This document shows, in pieces, positions 6,489 through 14,786 of a DNA stretch of 31,542 bases; the stretch's first letter is position 1; the number at the start of each line of letters is the position of its first letter. This DNA comes from Oscillospiraceae bacterium (lineage in GTDB: Bacteria; Bacillota; Clostridia; Oscillospirales; Acutalibacteraceae). Both the position numbers and the translations under genes were made by a program. The notes beneath the pieces are model-generated. The model ran no database searches, had not been told where the DNA came from, and was given only the letters and a program-made list of their open reading frames with translations. The stretch is taken from NCBI GenBank assembly GCA_902797915.1, contig CADBUK010000100.1, forward strand, positions 1 to 31,542, read 5' to 3'.

Positions 6489-9005
6489 TTAAAATACCTT
6501 GTTCTCGTCATAATCCTGATTATCAATAATGTCCTCGCCGAAAACAGGGTCGTCAATAGCCATCTGCTCTGAATTTTCGGCGGTAAAATCGCCGTTTTCA
6601 TAAGCTCTTTTTTCAAGGAACTGCTGCATATTCATAAGCACCTGACGGGGCTTGCTGCCCTCAGGCGGTCCGATTACGCCGTATTCCTGAAGCTGATCAA
6701 TAATTTTCGCGCCTCTTGAATAGCCGACGGAAAGCTTTCTTTGAAGGAAGGAGGTTGAAGCCGTACCCGTTTCAATAACAACCTCTGCTGCTTTTTCAAA
6801 CATCGGGTCGTAATTATTGCCGCCCTCGTCGTCATCATCAAACGGACCTGATTTCTTATCCTGTACGGCTTTTGCTTCAATTTCCTTTTGAATGTTCAAA
6901 TCGTAAGTGGATTCGCTTTCGCCCTTGATATACTCACAAAGCTCCTCAACCTCCTCATCGGAGATATAGCAGCCCTGAACACGAACAGGCTTGCTTGCGC
7001 CGATTGGCGCATAGAGCATATCGCCCTGACCGAGCAGCTTTTCCGCGCCGCCCGAATCTATAATAGTTCTGGAGTCAATCTGGGACTTTACCGTAAGCGC
7101 AATTCGGGACGAAATGTTAGCCTTAATAAGACCCGTAATAACGTCAACCGAAGGTCTTTGGGTTGCGATAACAAGGTGCATACCCGCCGCACGAGCCATC
7201 TGAGCAAGACGGCAGATAGAGTCCTCAACCTCTTTTGGCGCAGCCATCATCAAATCCGCAAGCTCGTCAATAAAGATGCAGACCTGCGGCATACGCTCCA
7301 TATCCTTATGCTTTTCAACATATTTATTATAACCGCCGATATCGCGCACGCCTGTTTCGGAAAACTTATTATAACGCTGAAGCATTTCGGAAACCGCCCA
7401 GCCGAGCGCGCCTGAAGCTTTTTTGGCGTCGGTTACAACGGGAACAAGTAAATGAGGAATACCCTCATACTTTGAAAACTCAACTTTTTTCGGGTCAATC
7501 ATCAAAAACTTAACCTCATCGGGTTTAGCTCTGTAAAGAATTGAAACGATGATTGAATTCATACATACGGATTTACCCGAGCCCGTAGTGCCCGCGATAA
7601 GAAGATGGGGCATTTTAGCAACGTCGCAGTAAATACAACTGCCTGCGATATCCTTACCGATACCTGCGGAAAGCAGGGATTTCTGCCTGCTGAATTCGGG
7701 AGTATCAATAAGCTCGCGCATAGACACACCGCTCTTAACCGAGTTCGGAACCTCAATTCCGACTGCCGCCTTGCCTGGAATCGGCGCTTCAATACGTACG
7801 TTGGTTGCGGCAAGATTAAGGGCAATATCGTCAACAAGATTAGTGATTTTTGATACTCTCGTGCCGACTGCGGGTTTAAGCTCGTAACGTGTTACGGTCG
7901 GGCCGCGGCTGATATCCGTAATAGTGGCGTCAACCTTGAAAGAATGGAGCGTGTCAATAAGCTGCTCGGCATTCGCCTTGAGCTCGCCGCTGACATCGTT
8001 AGACGCAGCCTGTTTGCCCTGCTTGAGAATTGAAATCGGAGGAAGATGATATTCCTCAACCGTTGCCTGCATCTGCTCATCGGAGACGGTAAAGCTTTCC
8101 TCCGTCTTCTTTTCCTCAGGCTTTTCATCAGTAGCGTTGCTTACAATTTCATCAATGGTTTTTGCCTTTTCACGCTGCGCTCTGTTGCGCGCGGTAGCGG
8201 CGTTGATTTCATCAATAATGCTCTGCGGAACGGCAGTTGTCTGTTCGTTATTATCAACGACAACGTCAAGCTCGGAATCCGCCTTTTTTCTTCTCGGCTT
8301 TTTCTTCTGCTCATCGTCAGGACCGACGGGGTCAAGCGGAATGTCAATAGCCTCCCTGCTCATTCTGCGCTGCTCGCGCTTTTCCTCAATAACGGGCTTT
8401 GCCTTTTCGTATGTAACCTTGGCAGGCTTAGCCGCGCCGTTGAGAAACTGAATAATAGTAATACCTGTCATCAGCATAAAGTCAACGAAAATTAAAACAA
8501 TATTTACTATTACCGCAGGCGCTTTGCCGAAGGTTAACAGCAGCCAGCCGAACACTGCGCCGAAAAAGCCGCCGTTAAACTCAACCGAAGCGTTATTATA
8601 AGCGTCAACAACGGAATCCTTAAACACCGTGCCTGACGGGTTCTGAACAACGAAAATGAAGGTTGAGAGCAATAATACCATAACAACACTTTCAACGCTT
8701 TTAATTATGAATTTTGAGGGTTCCTGCTCTTTAAGCGAATAGAGCACGGTTATTACGATTGTTAAAATCGGGAAAATCCACGCGGCAAACATTCCGAAAA
8801 GCCCGACATATACATTATGCACTGCAAGCCAGACGCCCTCGCCCTTTATTACGCCGACAAAGAAGGCGATTAACGAAAGGGCAAAAAGCACTATGCCGAT
8901 AACCCTGTTTGTCTCCGCGCTTATTCCGTACTGAGCCTCGGGCGCTTTTTTAGCGCTCTGCTTAGATGCGGTTTTGCCTTTAGAATTTGATTTACTGTTA
9001 GCCAT
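6489..9005 (-). CDS. spoIIIE: DNA translocase FtsK/SpoIIIE
   Basis: A septal DNA pump that moves chromosomes at division or sporulation. Its 838 residues show four N-terminal membrane helices (about residues 30-190) and a charged, low-complexity linker (about 200-320). The motor has a Walker A motif, AGTTGSGKS, near residue 475, a Walker B-type FIDELADLMM and the ATQRPSVDVITG segment. The C-terminal gamma winged helix contains TSFLQRKLSVGYSRGAKII, which reads orienting sequences. The neighbourhood (tepA and ylzJ upstream) matches that of Bacillus subtilis spoIIIE, hence the symbol; FtsK would be equally valid. The ATG follows AGAGG with six-base spacing. About 24 bp separate it from the UppP-like gene. 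Confidence 0.95.
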   Translation of the reverse strand: MANSKSNSKGKTASKQSAKKAPEAQYGISAETNRVIGIVLFALSLIAFFVGVIKGEGVWLAVHNVYVGLFGMFAAWIFPILTIVITVLYSLKEQEPSKFIIKSVESVVMVLLLSTFIFVVQNPSGTVFKDSVVDAYNNASVEFNGGFFGAVFGWLLLTFGKAPAVIVNIVLIFVDFMLMTGITIIQFLNGAAKPAKVTYEKAKPVIEEKREQRRMSREAIDIPLDPVGPDDEQKKKPRRKKADSELDVVVDNNEQTTAVPQSIIDEINAATARNRAQREKAKTIDEIVSNATDEKPEEKKTEESFTVSDEQMQATVEEYHLPPISILKQGKQAASNDVSGELKANAEQLIDTLHSFKVDATITDISRGPTVTRYELKPAVGTRVSKITNLVDDIALNLAATNVRIEAPIPGKAAVGIEVPNSVKSGVSMRELIDTPEFSRQKSLLSAGIGKDIAGSCIYCDVAKMPHLLIAGTTGSGKSVCMNSIIVSILYRAKPDEVKFLMIDPKKVEFSKYEGIPHLLVPVVTDAKKASGALGWAVSEMLQRYNKFSETGVRDIGGYNKYVEKHKDMERMPQVCIFIDELADLMMAAPKEVEDSICRLAQMARAAGMHLVIATQRPSVDVITGLIKANISSRIALTVKSQIDSRTIIDSGGAEKLLGQGDMLYAPIGASKPVRVQGCYISDEEVEELCEYIKGESESTYDLNIQKEIEAKAVQDKKSGPFDDDDEGGNNYDPMFEKAAEVVIETGTASTSFLQRKLSVGYSRGAKIIDQLQEYGVIGPPEGSKPRQVLMNMQQFLEKRAYENGDFTAENSEQMAIDDPVFGEDIIDNQDYDENKVF

Positions 9006-9029
9006 ATAAACCTCTTTGTTTTATAGTTC

Positions 9030-9890
9030 TTATTTTGCGATAATCTGCACAATGCCTATTACAAGTGTAATAAAGCCGATTGCAAAATCGTAATATGAAA
9101 AATAAACTGCCTTATTATCCTTTACAAATGAAAGCAGGAACCTTGAAGCGAAAAACGCCACAACGCCCGAAAGCACAACCGCTATAACGCCCTCAATAAT
9201 AGGAACATAGGTTACGCAGGTTGCAATCTGGATTATACCCGTAACTATCAAAACGGGTGCGCTGATGCTTACAAAATACCTGAAAGCGATTTTTTTATTA
9301 ACCTTCAAGATTATTCCTACAAAAAGGATTGCCGCACAGGCGGACAAGCCTGAGATGGGAATTGCAAAAAACAGGCACAGTGAAATAAGCAGCGCATTTA
9401 CTACGTTTAACTGCTTGCCCTTTTCGTCCTTGCCGAGAACGTAGGAAGCAACAAACATAACTGCGCCCGTAACAAGAAAGCAAGCACCCTCGGAAAGCAG
9501 ATTGCCGTCATAGGAATAGGAATGAAGAAGCTGATAAATATTGCCCTTACTGCCCGCAGGGATTAAGTAAGCGAGCATAAACACATACGGTATGAAAGTA
9601 AGAAGCATAAACTTGCGCGAATTTTTTGCCTCACGCAGATTAAATTTCTTTTGAAAAATATCTGTCCAGGTTGAAACAAATTCCAAAATCAGCCTAAGGA
9701 AAACCTTATAAAAGGCAACGATTATTCCGAGCGCAATACCGATATGTACAAGCCCCGTTAATTCGGAGCAGGCGGCAGAATATCTGCCTGCAAAATCATG
9801 AAATATTGCGGAATGGCCGCTTTCCGAAATCGGAAAAATGAAGGTCAGTGCCTGACCTATAGCCTGAAAAACGGCAGTTAAAATTGACAA
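9030..9890 (-). CDS. UppP/BacA-like membrane protein with altered catalytic motifs
   Basis: A homologue of undecaprenyl-diphosphate phosphatase, the enzyme that recycles the lipid carrier for cell-wall synthesis. It is very hydrophobic, with about seven or eight membrane segments, and aligns over its full length. Motif 1 reads QALTFIFPISESGH where UppP has (Q/E)GxxEFLPxSSxGH, so the second catalytic Glu is Phe. Motif 2 reads IPISGLSACAAI where UppP has PGxSRSGAT, so the conserved Arg is missing. It may therefore be a non-phosphatase relative. I place the start at TTG 9890 because GGAGG lies eight bases before it; an upstream TTG at 9905 would overlap that site. The first 95 bp overlap the ylzJ-like gene. 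Confidence 0.75.
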   Translation of the reverse strand: MSILTAVFQAIGQALTFIFPISESGHSAIFHDFAGRYSAACSELTGLVHIGIALGIIVAFYKVFLRLILEFVSTWTDIFQKKFNLREAKNSRKFMLLTFIPYVFMLAYLIPAGSKGNIYQLLHSYSYDGNLLSEGACFLVTGAVMFVASYVLGKDEKGKQLNVVNALLISLCLFFAIPISGLSACAAILFVGIILKVNKKIAFRYFVSISAPVLIVTGIIQIATCVTYVPIIEGVIAVVLSGVVAFFASRFLLSFVKDNKAVYFSYYDFAIGFITLVIGIVQIIAK

Positions 9891-10053
9891 TATTTTTACC
9901 TCCAAACATCACAGCGTTATCAAGATAATACCCGCCGCGCAGATAATCGTAAGGATTACTTGAACGGGCGCGGGCTGCGGTAACAGCAATGCCGTTTGTT
10001 AATTCTTCACAGGGTAAGAAAACATCGTTTTCACTGACGATTGACCAAAACAT
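9796..10053 (-). CDS. ylzJ: YlzJ-like small protein
   Basis: An 85-residue protein. The start (MFWSIVSENDVF) and the segment RARSSNPYDYLRGGYYLDNA fit the YlzJ pattern of a short N-terminal strand plus a conserved SxNPxDYL motif. In Bacillus subtilis ylzJ lies between tepA and spoIIIE, as here. Its ATG shares one base with the tepA stop (TAATG), so translation is probably coupled. The recognisable family region ends near residue 52; the last 30 residues overlap the start of the UppP-like gene in another frame and may be an unconstrained tail. Function is unknown in the whole family. Confidence 0.75.
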   Translation of the reverse strand: MFWSIVSENDVFLPCEELTNGIAVTAARARSSNPYDYLRGGYYLDNAVMFGGKNIVNFNCRFSGYRSGTDLHFSDFGKRPFRNIS

Positions 10054-10739
10054 TAAGCGTCCTCCTCAATCTGCGAATTAAGGAAGGAAAGCGCGTCCGA
10101 AAGCCCGCCGAGCTCATCAATAAGCCCGCACTGAACAGCGCCCTCGCCGTCAAGCACCGTGCCGACGTCCATAACAAGCTCGCCCGTTTTCATCATCAGC
10201 TTACGGAAATCCTTTGCAGTAATTTTTGAATTGCTTTCAACGAAGCGGACAATTCTGTCCTGCATTTTTTCAAAATACGAAAGCGTTTGCGGAACGCCGA
10301 GCACAAGACCGTTTAAGCGTACGGGGTGTACCGTCATAGTAGCGCTTGGAACTATAAAGCTCTTTTTACAGGAAACCGCAAGCGGAACGCCGATTGAATG
10401 ACCGCCGCCAAGCACAAGCGAAGCCGTAGGCGTTTCCATAGTTGAAAGCAGCTCGGCAATTGCAAGCCCCGCCTCAACATCGCCGCCGACGGTATTAAGG
10501 ATTATAAGCAAGCCCTCAATTTCCTCGCTTTCCTCAATAGCGACAAGCTGAGGAATAACGTGCTCATACTTTGTGGTTTTGTTTTGCCGCGGCAGGATAT
10601 AATGACCTTCAACCTGACCGATAATCGTTAAACAGTGAATAAAATGACCGTTTTTCTTTACGGTTATTGATCCCGTTTCAATGGCGGAAGCTTCTTCCTG
10701 CTCCTCGTCCCCGATATTTTCTTTTTCTTCTTCAAGCAT
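10053..10739 (-). CDS. tepA: ClpP-class serine protease, TepA-like
   Basis: A 228-residue protein of the ClpP/crotonase fold, close to TepA (YmfB), reported in Bacillus as affecting protein translocation and spore development. After an acidic N-terminus (about 30 residues) the core shows LLIILNTVGGDVEAGLAIAE (the ClpP PGG-type loop), GGGHSIGVPLA with the candidate nucleophile Ser, and TMTVHPVRLNG with the candidate His. The C-terminus contains DGEGAVQCGLIDELGG. No signal peptide is seen, so it is probably cytoplasmic. It is first in the operon tepA-ylzJ-uppP-like-spoIIIE-comEA-comFC, behind a promoter at 10783-10811, with a GAGGTG site before its ATG. Confidence 0.88.
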   Translation of the reverse strand: MLEEEKENIGDEEQEEASAIETGSITVKKNGHFIHCLTIIGQVEGHYILPRQNKTTKYEHVIPQLVAIEESEEIEGLLIILNTVGGDVEAGLAIAELLSTMETPTASLVLGGGHSIGVPLAVSCKKSFIVPSATMTVHPVRLNGLVLGVPQTLSYFEKMQDRIVRFVESNSKITAKDFRKLMMKTGELVMDVGTVLDGEGAVQCGLIDELGGLSDALSFLNSQIEEDA

Positions 10740-10782
10740 AAAAACACCTCACAAGCGTTATTATGCCCAAAAAGCCTTATAT

Positions 10783-10811
10783 ATTGTATCATAATTATTT
10801 TAACAATTCAA
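10783..10811 (-). promoter_or_regulatory. Promoter of the tepA-spoIIIE-com operon
   Basis: Minus-strand TTGAAT (10806-10811), a 17-bp spacer and TACAAT (10783-10788), about 45 bp before tepA. A plus-strand TTAACAA (10800-10806) overlaps the -35 region; it equals one Rex half-site but its partner half is poor. Confidence 0.6.
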
Positions 10812-10869
10812 TATATAGTTTACAATAAAATAGTATTAAATATAAAAAAGTAAATTTTATGTAAAAAGA

Positions 10870-10898
10870 TTGACACAAGATAAACATTATTATAAAAT
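10870..10898 (+). promoter_or_regulatory. Promoter of the acn-icd-rex operon
   Basis: TTGACA (10870-10875), a 17-bp spacer and TAAAAT (10893-10898), giving an approximately 75-nt leader before acn. A second TTGACA at 10902-10907 has no well-spaced -10 box. Confidence 0.65.
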
Positions 10899-10923
10899 AG
10901 ATTGACAATTTTTAAAATAACTT

Positions 10924-10941
10924 TTGCGATAGAATTAACAA
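10924..10941 (+). promoter_or_regulatory. Candidate Rex operator ahead of acn
   Basis: TTGCGATAGAATTAACAA fits the 18-bp Rex pattern TTGTKAANNNNTTAACAA: the right half is perfect and five of seven left-half bases match. It lies about 20 bp downstream of the predicted transcription start, where a repressor would block transcription. A rex gene is third in the operon, so autoregulation is plausible. This is inference from sequence likeness only. Confidence 0.5.
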
Positions 10942-10978
10942 TATTGTAAAAGAATGCGGAAGAAAGGTTGATGATTTT

Positions 10979-12916
10979 ATGGGTTTAACACTTGCACAAA
11001 AACTGATTAAGGCTCACCTTGTTGAAGGCGAAATGAAGGTTGGAAGCGAAATCGGGCTTCGTATTGACCAGACGCTTACACAGGACGCCACGGGTACAAT
11101 GGCGTACCTTGAATTTGAGGCAATGGGCGTTGACAGAGTTAAGACCGAAAGAAGCGTTGCGTACATAGACCACAACACCCTTCAGACAGGCTTTGAAAAC
11201 GCGGACGACCACAGATATATTCAGACCGTAACAAAGAAGCACGGCATTTATTTCTCACGCCCCGGCAACGGTATCTGCCATCAGGTACATCTTGAGCGCT
11301 TCGGTATTCCGGGCAAAACGCTTATCGGCTCCGACAGCCACACGCCAACCGGCGGCGGTATCGGTATGCTTGCTATGGGCGCGGGCGGACTTGACGTTGC
11401 AGTTGCCATGGGCGGCGGCACATACTATATTCCCATGCCTAAGATGACGAGAATTAACCTGCACGGCTATCTTAAACCCTGGGTTTCCGCTAAGGACGTT
11501 ATTCTTGAGGTTCTGCGCATTATGAGCGTTAAGGGCGGCGTAGGCAAGATTATTGAATACGGCGGCGAGGGCGTTAAGACCCTTTCCGTTCCCGAGCGTG
11601 CGACCATTACAAATATGGGCGCTGAGCTTGGCGCAACCACATCCATCTTCCCTTCCGATGAAATTACGCTTGCGTTCCTCAAGGCACAGGGCAGAGAAAA
11701 CGACTGGACCGAAATCCTGCCCGACGCTGACGCTGAATACGACGAGGTTATTGACATTGATTTATGCGAGCTTACTCCGATGGCTGCCTGCCCGCATATG
11801 CCAGACAAGGTTAAGACCACGGACGAAATAGGCAAAATCAAGGTTGACCAGGTTGCAATCGGCTCCTGCACCAACTCCTCCTACGTTGATATGATGAAGG
11901 TAGCGGCAATCCTTAAAGGCAAAACCGTTTGCCCCACCGTTTCGCTTTGCATTGCGCCGGGCTCAAAGCAGGTGCTTAATATGCTGGCGCTCAACGGCGC
12001 TCTTTCCGATATGATTAACGCAGGCGCAAGAATTCTTGAATCTGCCTGCGGTCCGTGTATCGGTATGGGACAGAGCCCGAACTCAGGCGGCGTTTCGCTG
12101 AGAACGTTTAACAGAAACTTTGAAGGCAGAAGCGGCACTAAGGACGCAGGTATTTACCTTGTTTCTCCCGAGGTTGCGGCGGCTTCAGCGCTTACAGGTT
12201 ATCTGACCGACCCGAGAGAGCTCGGCGAAGCTCCGAAGGTTGAAATGCCGAAAGAATTCATTGTTAACGACAATATGATTGAACCTCCCGCAAGCGAGGA
12301 GGAGGCAAAGGACGTTGAGGTGCTCAGAGGTCCGAACATCAAGCCTTTCCCGAAGACCGAGCCTCTGCCCGAAAGCCTTGCGGCAAAGGCTATTCTAAAG
12401 GTTGAGGACAACATCACAACCGACCATATTATGCCTGCAGGCGCAAAAATCCTGCCCTACCGTTCAAACATTCCGCACCTTTCACAGTACTGCTTTGCGG
12501 TATGCGACGAAACCTTCCCCGAAAGAATTAAGGCTGAGGGCAAGGGCTTCATCATCGGCGGCGCTAACTACGGACAGGGCTCAAGCCGTGAACACGCAGC
12601 GCTTGTTCCGCTTTACCTCGGCGTAAAGGCTGTTATTACCAAGAGCTTTGCAAGAATTCACGTTGCAAACCTTGTTAATGCAGGCATTCTGCCCTTTACC
12701 TTCAAGAACGAGGCTGATTACGATAAAATCGACCAGCTTGACGAGCTTGAACTGCCCGAAATCAGAGAAAGAATTGCAGACGGCGGCAAGGTTGTTCTTG
12801 TTAATAAAACCAAGGGTGAGGAATACGAGCTTGACGCTTCACACCTTTCAAAGAGGCAGAGAGATATGCTGCTTTGCGGCGGTCTGCTTGACTACACAAG
12901 AGAAATGAACAAATAA
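10979..12916 (+). CDS. acn: Aconitate hydratase
   Basis: Aconitase interconverts citrate and isocitrate through a [4Fe-4S] cluster. The protein has 645 residues, the short form typical of mitochondrial-type and clostridial aconitases. The cluster ligands are visible as Cys297 in GSCTNSSY and Cys357 and Cys360 in CGPCIGMG. GSDSHTPTGGG lies near residue 118, and the swivelling C-terminal domain carries GANYGQGSSREHAALVP with the active-site Ser-Arg. An acidic linker (residues about 420-455) separates the domains. The ATG at 10979 follows AAAGG at a long spacing. Just 16 bp separate it from icd, and rex follows, so citrate-to-2-oxoglutarate flux is probably tied to the NADH/NAD+ ratio. Citrate synthase is not in the window. 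Confidence 0.96.
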   Translation: MGLTLAQKLIKAHLVEGEMKVGSEIGLRIDQTLTQDATGTMAYLEFEAMGVDRVKTERSVAYIDHNTLQTGFENADDHRYIQTVTKKHGIYFSRPGNGICHQVHLERFGIPGKTLIGSDSHTPTGGGIGMLAMGAGGLDVAVAMGGGTYYIPMPKMTRINLHGYLKPWVSAKDVILEVLRIMSVKGGVGKIIEYGGEGVKTLSVPERATITNMGAELGATTSIFPSDEITLAFLKAQGRENDWTEILPDADAEYDEVIDIDLCELTPMAACPHMPDKVKTTDEIGKIKVDQVAIGSCTNSSYVDMMKVAAILKGKTVCPTVSLCIAPGSKQVLNMLALNGALSDMINAGARILESACGPCIGMGQSPNSGGVSLRTFNRNFEGRSGTKDAGIYLVSPEVAAASALTGYLTDPRELGEAPKVEMPKEFIVNDNMIEPPASEEEAKDVEVLRGPNIKPFPKTEPLPESLAAKAILKVEDNITTDHIMPAGAKILPYRSNIPHLSQYCFAVCDETFPERIKAEGKGFIIGGANYGQGSSREHAALVPLYLGVKAVITKSFARIHVANLVNAGILPFTFKNEADYDKIDQLDELELPEIRERIADGGKVVLVNKTKGEEYELDASHLSKRQRDMLLCGGLLDYTREMNK

Positions 12917-12932
12917 TCCGGAGGAAAGAATA

Positions 12933-14108
12933 ATGAACGAAAACGAAAGAACTGCCATTGACGAGGCTGTTGAAAAATTCCGTTCACTTATGGAAGGACA
13001 GCTTGAAAGAGCAAAGAGCATTAAAGAAAACAAGGATTTTGTTGACTATGCTAAGCTTGACAAAATCATTATCGGTATCTGCGGCGGCGACGGTATCGGC
13101 CCGATTATCACAAAGGAAAGCCAGAGAGTGCTTGAATTTATGCTTAAAGACGAGGTCGCAAGCGGCAAGGTTGAATTTAAGGTAATCGACGGACTTACAA
13201 TCGAAAACCGCGCGGCTTGTATGAAGGCAATCCCCGACGACGTGCTTGAGGAATTAAAGCAGTGCCACGTTATTCTTAAAGGTCCCACCACAACACCGCA
13301 TCAGGGCGACGGTCTGCCGAACATTGAAAGCGCAAACGTTGCTATGAGAAAGGCGCTTGACCTCTTTGCAAACGTGCGCCCCGTTAAAGTGCCCGAGGAA
13401 GGCATTGACTGGACATTTTTCCGTGAGAACACCGAGGGCAGCTACGCAGTAGGCTCTTACGGCGTTAACATTACAGACGACCTTGCGGTTGACTTTACTG
13501 TTGCAACCGAGGAGGGCTGCGAAAGAATTGCCCGCCTTGCTTACGACTATGCGCAGAAGAACAACAAGGGCAAGGTTTCCATTATTACCAAGGCAAACAT
13601 CATTAAGACGACCGACGGTAAATTCCTTAACATCGCAAAGAAGGTTGGCGAGGAATACCCCGACATCGTTACTGACGAATGGTTTGTTGACATTACCACC
13701 GCAAAGCTGATTGACCCGCAGAGAAGAAAGGATTTCAAGGTATTCGTTCTTCCGAACCTTTACGGCGATATTATTACCGACGAGGCTGCTGAATTTCAGG
13801 GCGGCGTAGGTACCGCAGGCTCTGCAAACATCGGCAAAAAATACGCTATGTTTGAGGCTATTCACGGCTCTGCGCCAAGAATGATTACCGAGGGCAGAGG
13901 TCAGTACGCCGACCCGTGCAGTATGCTCAGAGCGTCTGCAATGCTGCTTTCACACATAGGCTTTGTTGACAAGGCAAACAAGCTTGAAAAAGCGCTTGAC
14001 AAATGTATGCTTGAGGAAAAGAAGCTGACCATTACAGGACGCGACACCGGCTGCACCTGCAGCGAATTCGGCGATTATGTAATGGAAACCGTTACCTCAA
14101 TGAACTGA
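12933..14108 (+). CDS. icd: Isocitrate dehydrogenase (isocitrate/isopropylmalate dehydrogenase family)
   Basis: Oxidative decarboxylase converting isocitrate to 2-oxoglutarate. The 391 residues include an N-terminal charged extension of about 45 residues before the core IIIGICGGDGIGP. The substrate motif IESANVAMRKALDLFANVRP carries the Ser, Asn and two Arg typical of isocitrate rather than isopropylmalate enzymes. Other family signatures are FFRENTEGSY, the KANI Lys segment, NLYGDIITDEAA and HGSAPR. The absence of the NADP-type Lys-Tyr after HGSAP suggests NAD+, but this is uncertain. The C-terminus contains an unusual DTGCTCSEF where relatives often have GGTAST-type sequence. The ribosome binding site GGAGGAAAG is strong. 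Pairing with aconitase supports the isocitrate assignment. Confidence 0.88.
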   Translation: MNENERTAIDEAVEKFRSLMEGQLERAKSIKENKDFVDYAKLDKIIIGICGGDGIGPIITKESQRVLEFMLKDEVASGKVEFKVIDGLTIENRAACMKAIPDDVLEELKQCHVILKGPTTTPHQGDGLPNIESANVAMRKALDLFANVRPVKVPEEGIDWTFFRENTEGSYAVGSYGVNITDDLAVDFTVATEEGCERIARLAYDYAQKNNKGKVSIITKANIIKTTDGKFLNIAKKVGEEYPDIVTDEWFVDITTAKLIDPQRRKDFKVFVLPNLYGDIITDEAAEFQGGVGTAGSANIGKKYAMFEAIHGSAPRMITEGRGQYADPCSMLRASAMLLSHIGFVDKANKLEKALDKCMLEEKKLTITGRDTGCTCSEFGDYVMETVTSMN

Positions 14109-14147
14109 TTTTCCCTGCAAAATCATAATACAAAGGAATGATTTAAT

Positions 14148-14783
14148 TTGGAAAAAAAAGAAGATATTTCAATCTCCGTTATCAAAAGGCTTCCCAAATA
14201 CTACCGCTTTCTGCAGAGCCTTAAAGAAAACGGGATTGTGAGAATAAGTTCAAAAGAGCTTGCAAACAGAATGGGGCTTACCGCTTCCCAAATTCGCCAC
14301 GATTTTAACTGCTTCGGCGGTTTCGGCCAGCAGGGTTACGGGTATAACGTGCCCGAGCTGCACTCAAAAATCGGCGAAATTCTCGGCGTTAATAACGAGC
14401 GCAAAACAATTTTGATTGGCGCCGGCAATCTCGGCAAGGCTGTCTGCAACAAGATTTTCGGAGTTAACAGCGGCTTCAGGCTTATAGGTATTTTTGATAA
14501 AAACGAGGCTATATGCGGAAAAATGATTAAAGGTATTCCCGTAAGGAATATTGACTATCTTGAAAATTTCTGTATAGACAACAAGCCCGTGTGTGCGGTT
14601 TTCTGCATTCCTTCAAACGATATGAAGGAGCTTACCGATTTGCTTGTGAGCCTTGGAATTAAAAGCTTCTGGAACTTCAGTAACTACGATATTTCAATGG
14701 CGCACCCCGAGGTGTTGGTTGAAAACGTACACCTTACCGACAGCTTAATGACCCTTGGATATTTGATTTCGGCGGAGGTTTAA
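14148..14783 (+). CDS. rex: Redox-sensing transcriptional repressor Rex
   Basis: A dimeric repressor that leaves DNA when NADH rises, controlling fermentation and redox genes. It has 211 residues. The N-terminal winged helix (about 1-80) includes ISSKELANRMGLTASQIRHD and FGGFGQQGYGY. A Rossmann domain follows with ILIGAGNLGKAV near residue 90, and the domain-swapped C-terminal helix ends TLGYLISAEV. The start is TTG 14148; the only nearby ATG (14139) is followed at once by a stop, and AAAGGA is present upstream. It lies 39 bp after icd and 3 bp before the next gene. A candidate Rex site lies ahead of acn. Confidence 0.95.
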   Translation: MEKKEDISISVIKRLPKYYRFLQSLKENGIVRISSKELANRMGLTASQIRHDFNCFGGFGQQGYGYNVPELHSKIGEILGVNNERKTILIGAGNLGKAVCNKIFGVNSGFRLIGIFDKNEAICGKMIKGIPVRNIDYLENFCIDNKPVCAVFCIPSNDMKELTDLLVSLGIKSFWNFSNYDISMAHPEVLVENVHLTDSLMTLGYLISAEV

Positions 14784-14786
14784 GCT

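Noticed and set aside
10800..10806. TTAACAA near the tepA promoter as a second Rex operator
   Set aside because: Only one half-site matches; the other half has three of seven bases, which is expected by chance in AT-rich DNA.
13254..13865. 203-residue minus-strand open frame opposite icd
   Set aside because: It is the antisense shadow of a strongly conserved gene; no ribosome binding site or family likeness is seen.
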